Origin: Brachycybe producta
Taxonomy: Eukaryota; Arthropoda; Diplopoda; Playtdesmida; Andrognathidae
Direction: 5' to 3'
NCBI GenBank assembly: GCA_036925085.1
Contig: JAUPFP010000002.1
Span: forward strand, 4,964,780 to 5,028,779
Length of the DNA stretch: 64,000 nt
A program made the position numbers and the translations under genes. Positions 1-11,460 of this stretch are shown piece by piece; the first letter of the stretch is position 1; each line of letters begins with the position of its first letter. Below the pieces are notes generated by a model. The model had not been told where the DNA came from, made no database searches, and was given only the letters and a program-made list of their open reading frames with translations.

Positions 1-423
<423 letters not shown>

Positions 424-1461
424 GGATGTCAATAAAATTACACATCTTACCTGATTTGATTTGTCCAATATACAAAATAAAATTGCACGGAAATTAGAAA
501 GAGGTTGTTATCTCACATTTTCACATGAAATTGGACGACAGTTCATTGTGTCCAGTTGGATCTAATGTGTGTTCTCATTTGTACTGAAAAAAATAAATAC
601 ATCTAACACTTTTTGAAGTTGTGAGAAGATGATGATGTGTTGGTTGCTGGCACTTTTGGCAGTTGTTTGTTGTTGTTGTTGTTAGGCCAAGTAACTTTTT
701 TGCGTACACAATTAATTGAAGCCCACGAGGCAAATCCAATTATGAGTTATTATAGAGCTAACTTCTTTCACTTTAAAAAGAGCTCTCCAGTTACAATTCG
801 GTTTTGGAAATTCAAATGAAAGAAAAAGCCTTGTAAATGTTTTAGAAACTAGAAGAGTAACTGATTCACATATAAGTGTTTTTTTTTCTTCTTCTGTGCA
901 CGCGATATCTTTGAAAATCAAACTTTTATATGGCAGTTCGAAAAGAACTAAATTTTAATTTTGAAGAGTTTCTCACTGAATCACATGAAAGTGAATAATA
1001 ATATTGTAAAATTTGTAATAATATTTTACTGTATAACAAGTTAAATTTTAACAACAACATTTAAATACGCTCGTGTTCTAAAACGACAGCATTTTAAGCA
1101 TTTACTCTTCTACTTTCTGAGTCACTTTTCGATTATCTTCTTAATGTTGCTTCTTAAAGGTAGAGAAAATAACTAGAATTTTGTCTTCTATTGTTTTTTT
1201 TTAAAAATGTCAAAGATGTCTCAAGTTCTCAACTATTAAAATAAAATTGAGATTTCCTTTCAGACTACATAATAGCACTTTACAAGACAATGACACAGGA
1301 TGTTGGGTGTTTGACGGTTTAAAACTTTTAGTCTTAGGTCATATGATTTAAAATATTGCTTCTAAAGTCTGAGCAGTTTTAAATTTGTTTTTAGTAAATC
1401 CATAATAAAAACATTTCTATCAGAATTAGACGTGACATAATTTTTAATTATTATTTCTACA
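424..1461. other. Intergenic AT-rich DNA
   Basis: No conserved exon is visible. The stretch contains a minus-strand copy of the dispersed motif TTACTCTTCTAGTTTCTAAA (about 836-870) and a diverged plus-strand copy (1101-1125), and otherwise only A/T homopolymer runs. Confidence 0.5.
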
Positions 1462-2197
<736 letters not shown>

Positions 2198-2237
2198 TTA
2201 ATTAAGGAACATTTCTTGTTCGAGAAATAAGCACAGA

Positions 2238-2317
2238 ATAAGCGAAGATTCGAGTTTTCGAATTTCGAATCTTTTTCAAGATTCGCGGGATTCGAGGATT
2301 CGAATGGCACATCTCTA
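2238..2317 (+). mobile_element. hAT-like MITE, 3' end fragment
   Basis: The segment matches the right end of the family with complete copies at 33.65, 36.6, 51.1, 52.5 and 60.0 kb. It reads GATTCGAGTTTTCGAAT and ends in a diverged TCGAATGGCACATCTCTA. Only about 80 bp remain, next to the TA microsatellite. Confidence 0.75.
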
Positions 2318-4132
2318 ATAAAAACCATTCAAACATAAACATGCCATAAAAAAGCTTATACAAAATTATCAACATGAAAAGACGCTATGTGAGCCATTTA
2401 CTCTTCTAGTTTCTAAAATGCTTTCAGATTTTCAATTTCTGCTTGAAACGCAACCCACTAAAAAGGGCCCTAGGCTTTTTGGTGCTTTAGCCCCCTTTTA
2501 CCTAATAGCCAATAAAATGTGAATCATTTTAATTTTGAAAACGTTTTGCACGGGCACCCAAGAGCTCCGGACCCCCCTAGGCTTCAACCAACTTAACCTA
2601 ATGGATAATTTCGGCTTGAGAATAACCTGAATTTTATAGAAGTGTTGTCTCTCATTGGCATAATTTTTATAATTTCTACTTTATTACACTTAAAATATTT
2701 AAAAACTTCAATAAAACACATACATAATTGAATATTAACAAAAATATTCTAAACTATAATTTAACAATGATAATTATGAATGTAATTCGTCTTAAATAAT
2801 TTCAGGAAATTCTCAAAACGAATTTAAAGAATTAAAAAAAAACACATTTAAATATTGTAATTTAATTTTGAACATTGTAACTGCCATCTTGTTTAGATTA
2901 AAATTTTTATTTAAATTTTAATTTCTAGATGGCTTTTTAATTATTCAAATTAGTTTTGAAAATTTCATGAAATTATTCAAAAAGAATTATTTATCATTAA
3001 CAAAATTATAATTCATAAGGGCTTGGTCCACGTCAATGCTGATAAAACAAAAACAAAGCAGAAACTCGATGTTTCAAGACAAATTGGCGACAATTCTAAA
3101 ACAATTCTGCGACTTTTGTATTTTTGTTTTTGTCTGCAAATTCACAAATTATTTCATGTCCCGCAAGTGGGTTAAACATCAAAAATGGGGGGGGGGTTGT
3201 GTTTTGTTTTTGTAATAAGCAACATTTTGTCAACTCTTGTTTGTGGACACGTGTAGTTTACGTAAAGGACAGCTATAAAAACAAAAACTCAGTTTATTTG
3301 TGTTGTGTCTCAAATTTGTTGTGGTTTTGTCTTTAGTACTGCTGACAGTTGTATCAGGTTTTTTTTTTTTTCAAAATCCGCCTTTTTCTGGCATTTTTGT
3401 TGTCTTTTTGTCTCGAACTCATGTTGCACTTTTGTCAAACAAAACAATAAAAAAAGACCAAAAAAACAAAACAAACAATTGACCAATTGATTGGGTCATT
3501 TGTTTATTTGTTTTTCCACTCTATAATTTTTTTATGGATTTTGGACTGTGGATTCCATTTCGATACTTTCCGTGTCTAAACTTTCTACTGAAGAGTGGTG
3601 GTGGTGCCACCTCTTAGGACAACATTCCGGTGCAATTAGTGTCACAAGATAGAGTAAAACCGAAATCCAACTGGAGACAATTTTAACCCAGACAGAAGCC
3701 CAGTTTTTTTCAAATGTTGTTATATCTGCATTTTGAGGACTGTTTGTTAGAGGAGAAAGAACAAAAATATAATTCTATTAATATATGTCTTTTATTATTG
3801 ATTTTTGTTTCTTTTTCTTCTGATTTTATTATGAGATATATATATCTTTACCTGTACCAATTAGTGAGTTGCATCATAATGTACATTGCTGCCATAGCAA
3901 AAATGAGATGAAAAAAAGAATAACTGTAGATGACGCCATCGGATTCGTTTCGAACACCGGTTGAAAGACGGCTGCCGTGTTCCGAAGCTGGAATTCATAC
4001 AAAAAAAAAATGAATAATTGGAGCGATTTGTATCGCATTTTGCTGAGTTTTCAGCTCTCTGCTAAAAAAAAAAAACTTCCATATCTCAGCTTAAAGAAGA
4101 AATCGAAAGTATCTTACAAACTAGAAGAGTCA
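2318..4132. other. Intergenic DNA, no gene recognised
   Basis: The stretch holds a dispersed motif copy (2397-2425), a GC-richer patch near 2460-2600 with CTAGGCTTT-type repeats, and long A/T runs. Short open frames here are low complexity (Phe/Lys-rich) and have no recognisable domain. Confidence 0.45.
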
Positions 4133-4606
4133 AAGAACAATCAAAGATTTTTTTTCATGTGATGATATCTTTAAAAATAAACTATTAATGGTCTTTTAAT
4201 ATTTTTCCAAAAAAAAAAATAAAAAAAAGGAAATGAAAAGTTTATTTTTCAAGATTTAAAAAAAACTCTTAGGCCTTGTTTCCACTGAGGCGAAAATTTG
4301 AACTTTTTTGAAAATTTCAACTGGTGAAAAATTGAACAAACGTGGCCTCCGTTTATGATAGTGAATGGGCGCGCGCGCGCGCTGGTCACGTCACACGTGT
4401 CTTCTATTTTTCATCAGTTGAGATTTTCAGAAAAATTCAAATTTTCACCCCAATGGAAACAAGGCCTAAGAGTTTTTTTTAAAATCTTGAAAAATAAACT
4501 TTTCATTTCCTTTTTTTTTTTTTTTTTTGAAAAATGTTAAAAGACTATTAATAGTTTATTTTTAAAGATATCATCACATGAAAAAAAATCTTTTATTGTT
4601 CTTTAC
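4133..4606. repeat. Large foldback palindrome (MITE-like)
   Basis: Two arms of about 190 bp are inverted around a loop near 4330-4440. The left arm includes TTCATGTGATGATATCTTTA and TCTTAGGCCTTGTTTCCA; the right arm repeats them in reverse complement. The loop contains a (GC)n run and a CACGTCACACGTGT segment. A strong cruciform or hairpin is expected, and the structure is typical of a foldback DNA element. Confidence 0.85.
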
Positions 4607-4778
4607 TTTTTCTTTTTGTACTTTCTATTCCACATTCCATTTATTTTTTTTTAAATTGGATGCGTTCAGATTATAAGGTTCATTTGAAATTGCTCGAGCA
4701 AATCTTTTCACAAAAACTATCTTCGTTCAGACCATGTGATAGCTGCTATCGCACTGCTGCGATAGTGCTCTCACCCTA

Positions 4779-4911
4779 CAGTAGAACGTCGATTATCGGA
4801 ATTGAATGTCGGACATGCAATATAGTTCCGATAATCAAAAGTTCATCATATAATTGAATTCTAATTAAAAAAAAGTGGAGAAAAGTAAGCAAAAATCCGA
4901 TTGCAAAGTGA
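4779..4911 (+). mobile_element. Pogo/Tigger-like MITE, partial
   Basis: It begins TA-CAGTAGAACGTCGATTATCGG, the same terminus as the complete copies at 29.55 and 40.1 kb, and continues through GTTCCGATAATC and a GTGGAGAAAAGTAAG block. The right terminus is missing, so this copy is truncated. Confidence 0.7.
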
Positions 4912-5057
4912 TAAGTGACTGACACATGTGTGTCCGAGCCTCAGAGACACCAGACAACCAGCCACATTAAAATACCAAAATTCCTCGTTCTTCTTCTTCT
5001 TCCATTTTCTTCTACATGATGATGAATCTGTTAATTAAAGACAGTAGAAATTTTAAT

Positions 5058-8000
5058 GAACGTCTTTAATGATTGTGTATCTATTTGCCTTGCGTTTCTT
5101 GACAGTAATTCCTAATCGATGCGATTGATACGATACTCTCAAACTGATCGGTTAAACAAAAACAGAATGTTAATAAGTCGTATCAATAGACATGAAAAGT
5201 TCCAAGGAACAAAAAAAAAACAAAACAACCTGGAATGAATAACTGTGGCAAACATTAGCACAATTCCAACCACTGGTAAAACATATTCATTGAACTCCAT
5301 AAAGGAACCAGATGGACCACAGTAAAATCCTTCAGCAGGATATTTATCAGTAGGAACTGCTGTTGTACCGTTTAAAGTTTCGTTCATGAAATTATCTATG
5401 AATGAGGAGAAACGAAAATGATTAATTAATATTTTAGATATTGATGATGATTTTCTGTAATAATAATAATAATTGTAAGTTTTGTTGTTTACTCGGTTGT
5501 CTAGGCTCACTGCTGACCGCTGACCATGTGAGGTAAACAACATAGGCTGAAATGACTCCAGAATGAAGAAGTCCAGCTTTCAAGTCTTCGGGACCTTCCG
5601 ATTGAAAAAAAAAAAGACTAAAGAAAATGGAGTAAGTTGCTATGAATTTGTATGCCAAACATTAGCTGGCCATACACCACGTTCTTTTTCCCCCTGCAGA
5701 ATCGTGGCGTGTGGAAACGGTGCACAAAAAAAAACGGCGCGTGGAGAGAAAAACGGTTTAAAGAACTAGGTTTAGACGGGAGCTTGCGAACAGTTCTAGA
5801 CCTGTTCTCGTGTTCCCGTCTAAACCTAATTCTGCTTCTCTTTGCGAACTGTTCTAGAAACGGTTCGCGAGGTTTGGTCTATACGTTGTTTTATAAACTT
5901 AAGTAATCTTTTCAATGTTTTTTTATTTTCTACAACAATTAATGTTGCAAAAGTAGTGGTTATGTGCGGACCGTACTGCACTACACTTTGCAACAATATG
6001 TTGTGTGCAACACCGGCTTTTAGAATTTATTCTTGCCACATTGCCACAAGAGGACCTGTATGAAAAAACTTACTTTTGCCTGGACACGAGAGTGACGAAG
6101 CAAACGCACACAAAACAGAAAGACCAGCGTTGACACCAAAGAAAACCTTGTTGGGTGTGCAAGAATGGGCCGTTGTGAAGAAAATAAAAAGTAGAAAAAA
6201 GCCACCAGCTACTCCAGTATAAATTAAGGCGGATGACAAAATGATTGCTACAAAATAAAAAGAAAGTAAACTGGGGTCAAATAATTGTAAAATTGAAGTA
6301 GCACGTCACACAACACCTGCACAGACCACACTGTATAATTCATGTCACTCATGTCGTACCTCGCCTTCTAAGAGTGGCGAAATTGAGTTCAAAGTTAAGA
6401 GAAGATCCATGACTTACTTTGCTAAGCTTTTCAAGTGCAAAAATCGTTTTGACTATTCACAATATCAGTTAATTTGGCTCAACTACAATAGATTTAGATA
6501 GAAAAAAATGCAACTTTAAACTGATTTTCCAAAAAAAAAAGTATTTTTTTGAGTTGTGCCACTCTTACAGCTGATTTGCGATGTGTTTCCTGACATTAGG
6601 TTCCACATGCAGAAAAAACCAACTGAAAACCAGTGAAAAAAATTTATCCAAAGTGAATTATTCACTTTAAATAATTTTTTTCAGTCGTTTTCAGTTTTTT
6701 TTTTCTGCATGTGGGATCTTGGCCTCAGTCTATTTTGTTTTTTTGGAGAATAGAACAGAATTCTATTTTTTGTTGTGTAAAGGGTTGTTGCAACCAATAA
6801 GAAGACAACAAAGAATGTCGGAGGTGTGGCAAATGCAAATTATTGATGAGTCCGATAACAATTTAAGTCGTGCGGCAATATACTAAAGTTTGTCGAGTAG
6901 TGTGTCTCCGACTTCAGAATACAAAAATTCAGAATGTAAACAATAACTTGCCAAAGTCCCAGCATGCGGTGTCCTTACTTTGCCTAGAAACAAGTTTACA
7001 AATTCACGATTTAAGCTTAGAACAAGCATGTTACAGGGGTGGTGTTTTGTTTGTGTCATATGCAGTCCTACCATTTAGTTGTCCATGAATATGCAAAGTC
7101 GATTAGAAAGAAAAGTTGTATTATGATGTAGATTGAAGCACCAACTAGGCACACATACATCCATGCTAGAAACATAATTATAAGACCACTTGTTAATTAA
7201 TGCACGAATCAGGCAAGCATTTCTCGATATGAGATTCAAGTGCCGCCTGAAAATATATTCATAATTTGGCCGGACACACACTGAATAAGACAAAAAAAAA
7301 ACAGTCTGAGGCGGTTTGAGTCAGGCAGAAAGGAAAAAAAAAGTAGCATTGGGGCAAGTGCAGGTAGTGCACACTGGTGAGACAAGACGTCTTGTCTGAC
7401 TGGAGACGTATATCAGACGTTTCTGAACGCCCGTTCCGGCTACTTGCCTGTCTCAGACAAGAGGAGCCATTCCTATAATAATGGGTTTCGAGAACTTCTT
7501 CCGAGGATGCGAAGATTGCATGTCTTCCGAAAGAAGTTGTGGGTTTTGAAAGTTCTAAGAATGTTTTGTTTTGTCTTATTTAGTGTGGATTGTAGTCGGA
7601 ACAGACATGCTTCAGACATATTGTCTGAAACGCCTCAGTCAATAATAGGTATTATTCAGTGTGTGTTTGACCTTAGGCCCGTAGCAAATTAGGCAACGAA
7701 ATGAGCTTGTAACCAGCAACAGTCCCCAGAGACTGTTGCTGGTGATGCTACACGATGCCACCACTGCAGTTGCATGCACCAAAATGGTAGCTTGCAACAG
7801 TAGCAGGCGGATGTTGCCTCTGTTCAGTATAGTGAGCAGAGGGAACAAGCAACCATTGTGTGCCAGCAACTACTTTCTTGTCACGTGATCATAATTCGGT
7901 TGCTGGTTGCTCGCTCGTTTGGTTCCCTAATTTGCGCCCGGCCTTAGGGTTGGAGTATGAGACATTTTTTGAAAATATCAATATCTGTATATTAAAAAAA

Positions 8001-10620
8001 TTATAGATATTTAATGATAAAAAAAAGATAAAATCTAAAAGATTGAAAATATTGTCAGAAAATCATAATTATCTGATGAATCAAATTGAAAATGCAGAAA
8101 AAATCAAGAAAATGCAGAAAAAATCAAGAAAACAGAAAGTAATTTCACTATGTTTGATTTTTTTTAGATACATAGAATACGATAATTTAAAACTAGTAAC
8201 GTTTAATCAATTCTCCATTATTACCAACGTCGTTTCGTAATATAATTTCAACTTAATGTAGGCCCTACACGTATACAATCAGCTTGAGAGCCATGTGGTA
8301 GGGAAAATCGTATCGAAAATCGTAATTAAATCAGCCAATGACACACACAACACTAACCTCGAGTGACCGTATTTATATCAATTGAAGAAATAAAAAGGGC
8401 TCCTGCACAAAGTCCGAAAAGAATTATTATTTTGATGCACCAAAAGCTAAAAATAAAAATCAATAAAAAAATAAACGATAATTCCCTTGTTTCCATTAGG
8501 TAAAAATAGAGAAAGTGAAAGCATTATACAAACTTATTGAATTCTTTAAAAAATTGACCCAATGAAAATTCGTTTACACCTCTTTTGTTTTGCAAAATCT
8601 AATAGAAACAGTCACTTATGTGTGTTTTCATGGTTGATATATTTTAAAATAAACTTTTTCATGAGAGTTTCAAAATGAAACAACTTTAAGGAGAATGACG
8701 ACGCTTAGCAGACAATATATTTTTTTAAATTTCTGTCTATAAAAAGTTTAATTCGAAAGAAACCAAAACATGAAAATATCATTAAAGATTAAGACCTCTA
8801 GAAATTTCTTGTGAAAATATCGTCAAGATTTAAGCAACGATTACCAAAACGATTTTTTAAAAATTAAAAATAAGTCTTTAATATAAATTTAAAAACGGTC
8901 TTAAAAGTAAGAAAAAACAAGATGTAATCTCCTCTTGTCTTGTTGGTGTAGGGGTTAGTGTCTCAGCTAGGCTTGCCACCTTTCTTCACCACTTCTCCAC
9001 CTTTCCTTGTGGAGGACAGTCCTCCATTTGGAGGAAATGTCCTCCGACCAGGACCGTCCTCCACGAAGGCAAACATGTCCTCCACACAATAAATTTTATA
9101 AAAATTTAAATACGTTTTTGGAGGATGGTCCTGGCCGGAGGACATTTCTTCCCAATGGAGGACTGTCTTCCACAGGTGGCAAGCGTAGTCTCAACCCTTG
9201 GGTGGTAATGTTGGTCGTGGGTTCAATCCGTTGCAGTGTGATGTGACAGTACGGGGTTTCGGTTCAGGGGCTCAGATAATTGCCACAAGAGAGCACGGGA
9301 GGTAACTCAATTAAATGGCCGATTGTTGTTCGAATAAACAGAAAAACGAAGAAACTAAATGTGAAATAAATGAAATATTTATTTCACAAACAAACGATAA
9401 CAAGTTTGTGCCAGGGAAAAGGAACGAAGCATGGATGATGATTATAAAAACACTTTACGATATAAAAGAAGCGATCCTTTCGGATAGAAAGCAGACGGTT
9501 TATAGAGCATCTGCAAAGAGAGTCATATAAGCGAGAAAAGAACCGCGAGATTTGAACATCGCACCTTTTATACCCTCCATTCCACGGGGACGTTTCCAAG
9601 CATGAAGCTCTAGAAAGTTCCAATCTCGCGGAAGTGACGACATAGATCACTCTCACGCGGACGCAGAAGAGAGAAGAGAAATAGAAAGAGAGATGGATAA
9701 AGCTATCCATCTCAGCGAGTATAGGGTGAGTATAGATGATTGGAATATTCCATTTTGGTAAAAAGGTAGGGGAAATATCATCCCGTCACAGTGAATTATT
9801 TTGAAATATTTCAGAAGGTGGCAGTGGACAAACAAACAAATTATGAAGTTAAATAAAAGCAAGTAAAAAAAATTAAAATCAGTTGACTTTATATAAATGG
9901 ACTTTATCAGAAAGATGCGCCACCAAACAACAGACATTGGCATTAAAAGGCAAAAATTCACCTCTATCGACTCAGATGCTGATGTTGTCACCTCACATTA
10001 CTTTTAATTCCCTATTCAAATACATGTATTCCTTATTCATATCAAAGCTGGAAAACTGGAAGCTAACAGATACCTTTTGCCACACAGCACATAGCTCAAA
10101 ATTTGAATTTGGAAAGCTGAAGGCGAGCAATGGGTTCACTTTCTCCGAAGTTTATACGTTTTACCCGTTATACCATTTTACCCGTTATGAATATTTGCCC
10201 TCAACGATTTGCTGTTCTTTACTCCGATCATCAGAATCGCTTGAAGACCGAAAAACGCGACAATTCCGAGCGTTACTTTGTACACAGCCATGTAACCAGT
10301 TACTTTCTCGCATTCTTCGCCCGCGTTCAAACTGGTGCATGTCACATTGTAATGTTCCAACTGAAAAAACAAAGAAAAAAAAAAAAACAGTAAAACAATA
10401 TGAAATTATTCATTGATGATGATTAATTTTGTTTCTCGTTCTTGTTTACAGTCTCGACGGCCAAATGTCTCAGCCGAGGTGTCATCATGATGGACATTGT
10501 AACTACGCAAAGGAACAAGAGGATGATGTACATAAAACGGGTTGAAGTGGATTCTTTGAATTGAGGGCAGCACGGACAGCACGGTAATTGACAAGAACGG
10601 TTTCCAAAACAACACAGAAT
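5058..10620 (-). CDS. SERINC (serine incorporator/TDE1) family protein, partial multi-exon gene
   Basis: This is a multi-pass membrane protein of the SERINC family; members are proposed to act in phosphatidylserine/sphingolipid incorporation and lipid scrambling. Seven exons have canonical splice sites and compatible phases: 10620-10450, 10360-10182, 8446-8358, 7165-7072, 6247-6074, 5594-5493 and 5395-5230. An eighth is likely from 5143. Family hallmarks are a Cys-rich N-terminal CCPCCP block, GVKNSKSLRANIHNG followed by FW, LIDFAYSW, a CTPNK loop, and GLLHSGV..YVVYLTWSAVSSEP. At least eight hydrophobic segments are visible. The first exon with the initiator Met, a short exon between 7072 and 6247 (expected to carry the WY-A junction) and the C-terminal membrane exons were not found. 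The gene runs head-to-head with csk. The particular paralogue cannot be assigned. Confidence 0.9.
5099..5143 (-). CDS. Probable SERINC exon after the VIHS helix
   Basis: The acceptor TTAACCGATCAG lies 87 bp downstream of the previous donor. Joined in phase 2 it reads S-LRVSYQSHRLGIT, resembling the S-IRTS-NSQ segment that follows this helix in SERINCs. The 3' boundary is uncertain: a weak ACT|GTCAAG donor is one option, while reading through gives a stop near 5058. The last membrane helices are not seen, so they are left of the window or missed. Confidence 0.5.
5230..5395 (-). CDS. SERINC exon: variable loop and next transmembrane helix
   Basis: 166 bp. The acceptor is CATTCATAG and the donor CATTCCAG|GTTG. 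It encodes a polar loop with N-x-T/S sites (NETLNGT), then EYVLPVVGIVLMFATVIHS, a hydrophobic helix in the place of the family's FVLCLLYSS segment. Confidence 0.85.
5493..5594 (-). CDS. SERINC exon: YLTWSAVSSEP signature
   Basis: 102 bp. The acceptor is AATCGGAAG after a poly-T tract and the donor CCGA|GTAAAC. It encodes S-PEDLKAGLLHSGVISAY followed by VVYLTWSAVSSEPR, the strongly conserved SERINC signature (YLTWSA-S-EP). Phases join correctly on both sides. Confidence 0.94.
5767..5828. repeat. Short inverted repeat (AGGTTTAGACGGGA arms)
   Basis: AGGTTTAGACGGGAGC at the left and its near complement GTTCCCGTCTAAACCT at the right flank GAACAGTTCTAGACCTGTTC. It lies in a SERINC intron and looks like a small MITE or its remnant. 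Confidence 0.6.
6074..6247 (-). CDS. SERINC exon: paired transmembrane helices around the CTPNK loop
   Basis: 174 bp. The acceptor is ATTTTGTAG and the donor GGCAAAA|GTAAGT. It encodes IILSSALIYTGVAGGFFLL, a short extracellular loop with SCTPNKVFF, then a second helix. It aligns with the family segment ending CTENKFFISINL. The phase does not fit 7165-7072 directly, which implies a skipped short exon. Confidence 0.9.
6608..6716. repeat. Perfect-ended foldback (CACATGCAGAAAAAA arms)
   Basis: Arms of about 50 bp, CACATGCAGAAAAAACCAAC and its inverse ending TTTTTTCTGCATGTG, meet around AGTGAATTATTCACTT. Intronic MITE-like palindrome. Confidence 0.7.
7072..7165 (-). CDS. SERINC exon: WMYVCLVGA transmembrane segment
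   Basis: 94 bp. The acceptor is ATGTTTCTAG and the donor AAATG|GTAGGA. It encodes A-WMYVCLVGA, a long hydrophobic stretch, and LIDFAYSWTTKW, corresponding to the family's QL-LL-DFAHSWNE region. It ends in phase 2, so a further small exon is needed before the one starting at 6247. Confidence 0.9.
7674..7946. mobile_element. MITE with CCCGTAGCAAATTAGG termini
   Basis: Imperfect terminal inverted repeats (GCCCGTAGCAAATTAGG and CCTAATTTGCGCCCGG) are flanked by CCTTAG on both sides. The interior has CCAGCAAC/GTTGCTGG inverted segments. It lies in a SERINC intron. Confidence 0.65.
8358..8446 (-). CDS. SERINC exon: third transmembrane segment
   Basis: 89 bp. The acceptor is TATTTTTAG and the donor is CTCGAG|GTTAGT. 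In phase with the preceding exon it gives G-FWCIKIIILFGLCAGALFI, matching the conserved HNGFWFFK...GA-FI region of the family. Confidence 0.88.
8930..9300 (+). mobile_element. tRNA-derived SINE with a nested insertion
   Basis: A box-like TGTTGGTGTAGGGGTTAG (about 8940) and B box GGGTTCAATCC (about 9218-9228) have the spacing of an RNA polymerase III promoter once the insertion at 8972-9184 is removed. The sequence after the B box (GTTGCAGTGTGA) recurs next to the B box at 38.4 kb. The SINE class is inferred from promoter boxes and copy comparison. Confidence 0.6.
8972..9184. mobile_element. Palindromic MITE inside the SINE (TTGCCACC ends, GGAGGAC repeats)
   Basis: Terminal GCTTGCCACCT and AGGTGGCAAGC are inverted. 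The interior repeats TCCTCC/GGAGGA with a nearly palindromic GGAGGACATTTC..CAATGGAGGACTG layout. It separates the A and B boxes of the host SINE, so it inserted later. Confidence 0.65.
9798..9868 (+). mobile_element. SINE 3' tail copy
   Basis: ATTTCAGAAGGTGGCAGTGG and AATTATGAAGTTAAATAAAAG match the tail of the minus-strand SINE near 37.7 kb, which marks this as the 3' end of the same family. Confidence 0.6.
10182..10360 (-). CDS. SERINC exon: second transmembrane region with VKNSK-RA-HNG motif
   Basis: 179 bp. The acceptor is a long T tract ending TTTTTTCAG and the donor is AACGG|GTAAAA (phase 2). It encodes a CEKVTGYMAVYKV segment, a hydrophobic helix and GVKNSKSLRANIHNG, the most diagnostic SERINC block. 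The next exon supplies the final base of Gly and then Phe-Trp. Confidence 0.93.
10450..10620 (-). CDS. SERINC exon: Cys-rich N-terminus and first transmembrane segment
   Basis: 171 bp. The acceptor follows a pyrimidine tract ending ATATTCAAG and the donor is ACT|GTAAAC. It encodes LCCFGNRSCQLPCCPCCP, then an STSTR motif and the hydrophobic FMYIILLFLCVV. The Cys-Cys-Pro repeats and STSTR are characteristic of SERINC N-termini. The initiator Met must lie in an upstream exon (higher coordinates) that I could not find. Confidence 0.88.
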
Positions 10621-10669
10621 CTTGAATATGTTTAGAAAAGAGGAGATGATTTCAATACATTGATGAATG

Positions 10670-10757
10670 TATTGAAATATATTTTATGACAATTTTAATA
10701 ATAATTTATTATTATTAAATTATTATTATTAAAAATTGTCATAAAATATATTTCAAC
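10670..10757. repeat. Near-perfect AT palindrome
   Basis: TTGAAATATATTTTATGACA and its reverse complement flank a TAATAATTTATTATTATTA core. It lies 50 bp upstream of the first recognised SERINC exon. Confidence 0.75.
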
Positions 10758-11460
10758 ACATCTACTATTCTAGTTTCTAATAAACTTTGAAAGTCAAGTT
10801 ATATTTAAATATGCAACACCCAGAAACGTTTTGTCATTGCAATACCCAAATTTAACCATTTGTCTATAAAATCCTGTTCAGATAGCGTTTTCTTTCCTAT
10901 CGAATCGGATATCTGAAATTACAGATATTGGTGACATCTCTAGAAATATCTCCTTGCCACATGCTTCTTGGGCTTATTGTAGGTGTACCGAATTGAATTG
11001 AACCCTAATCAGTTATTTGATTTACTCTTCTAGTTTCTAAAACACTTTTAGTTTCTTCTGTTGTCTTTTCAAATGCCAGAATGACTAGTTCTATATAATT
11101 TTTTTTGAAATTTATTTTTATTTACATTTTTTAAAAATTAAAATAGATTTTATTTTTAATTAGGAGGTTAAAGTTAAAATAATATTTAAATTATGTTTAC
11201 TAATTATAATTATATTAATAAATGAAAATAATATAAGAGAAATGAGATTCAATGTATTTCCAATGGAACAGCTGATACTTTTTTAAAAAACGAAAATGGC
11301 GCAAATATGCTTTGACATATTATGGCTATTAGGTGAGGTCTGTTTTATGAAGAAAATTCGCGCATGTGAGCGCCCTCTAGCAATACATGGAACAAATAAT
11401 GTAACTAATAATTTTCAACAAGGTGTTCTACACTAGCACAGAATAGAGACACATATTAAG

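Noticed and set aside
9315-9530. 71-residue plus-strand frame beginning MADCCSNKQK
   Set aside because: No recognisable domain, between SINE fragments, no partner exons; insufficient support.
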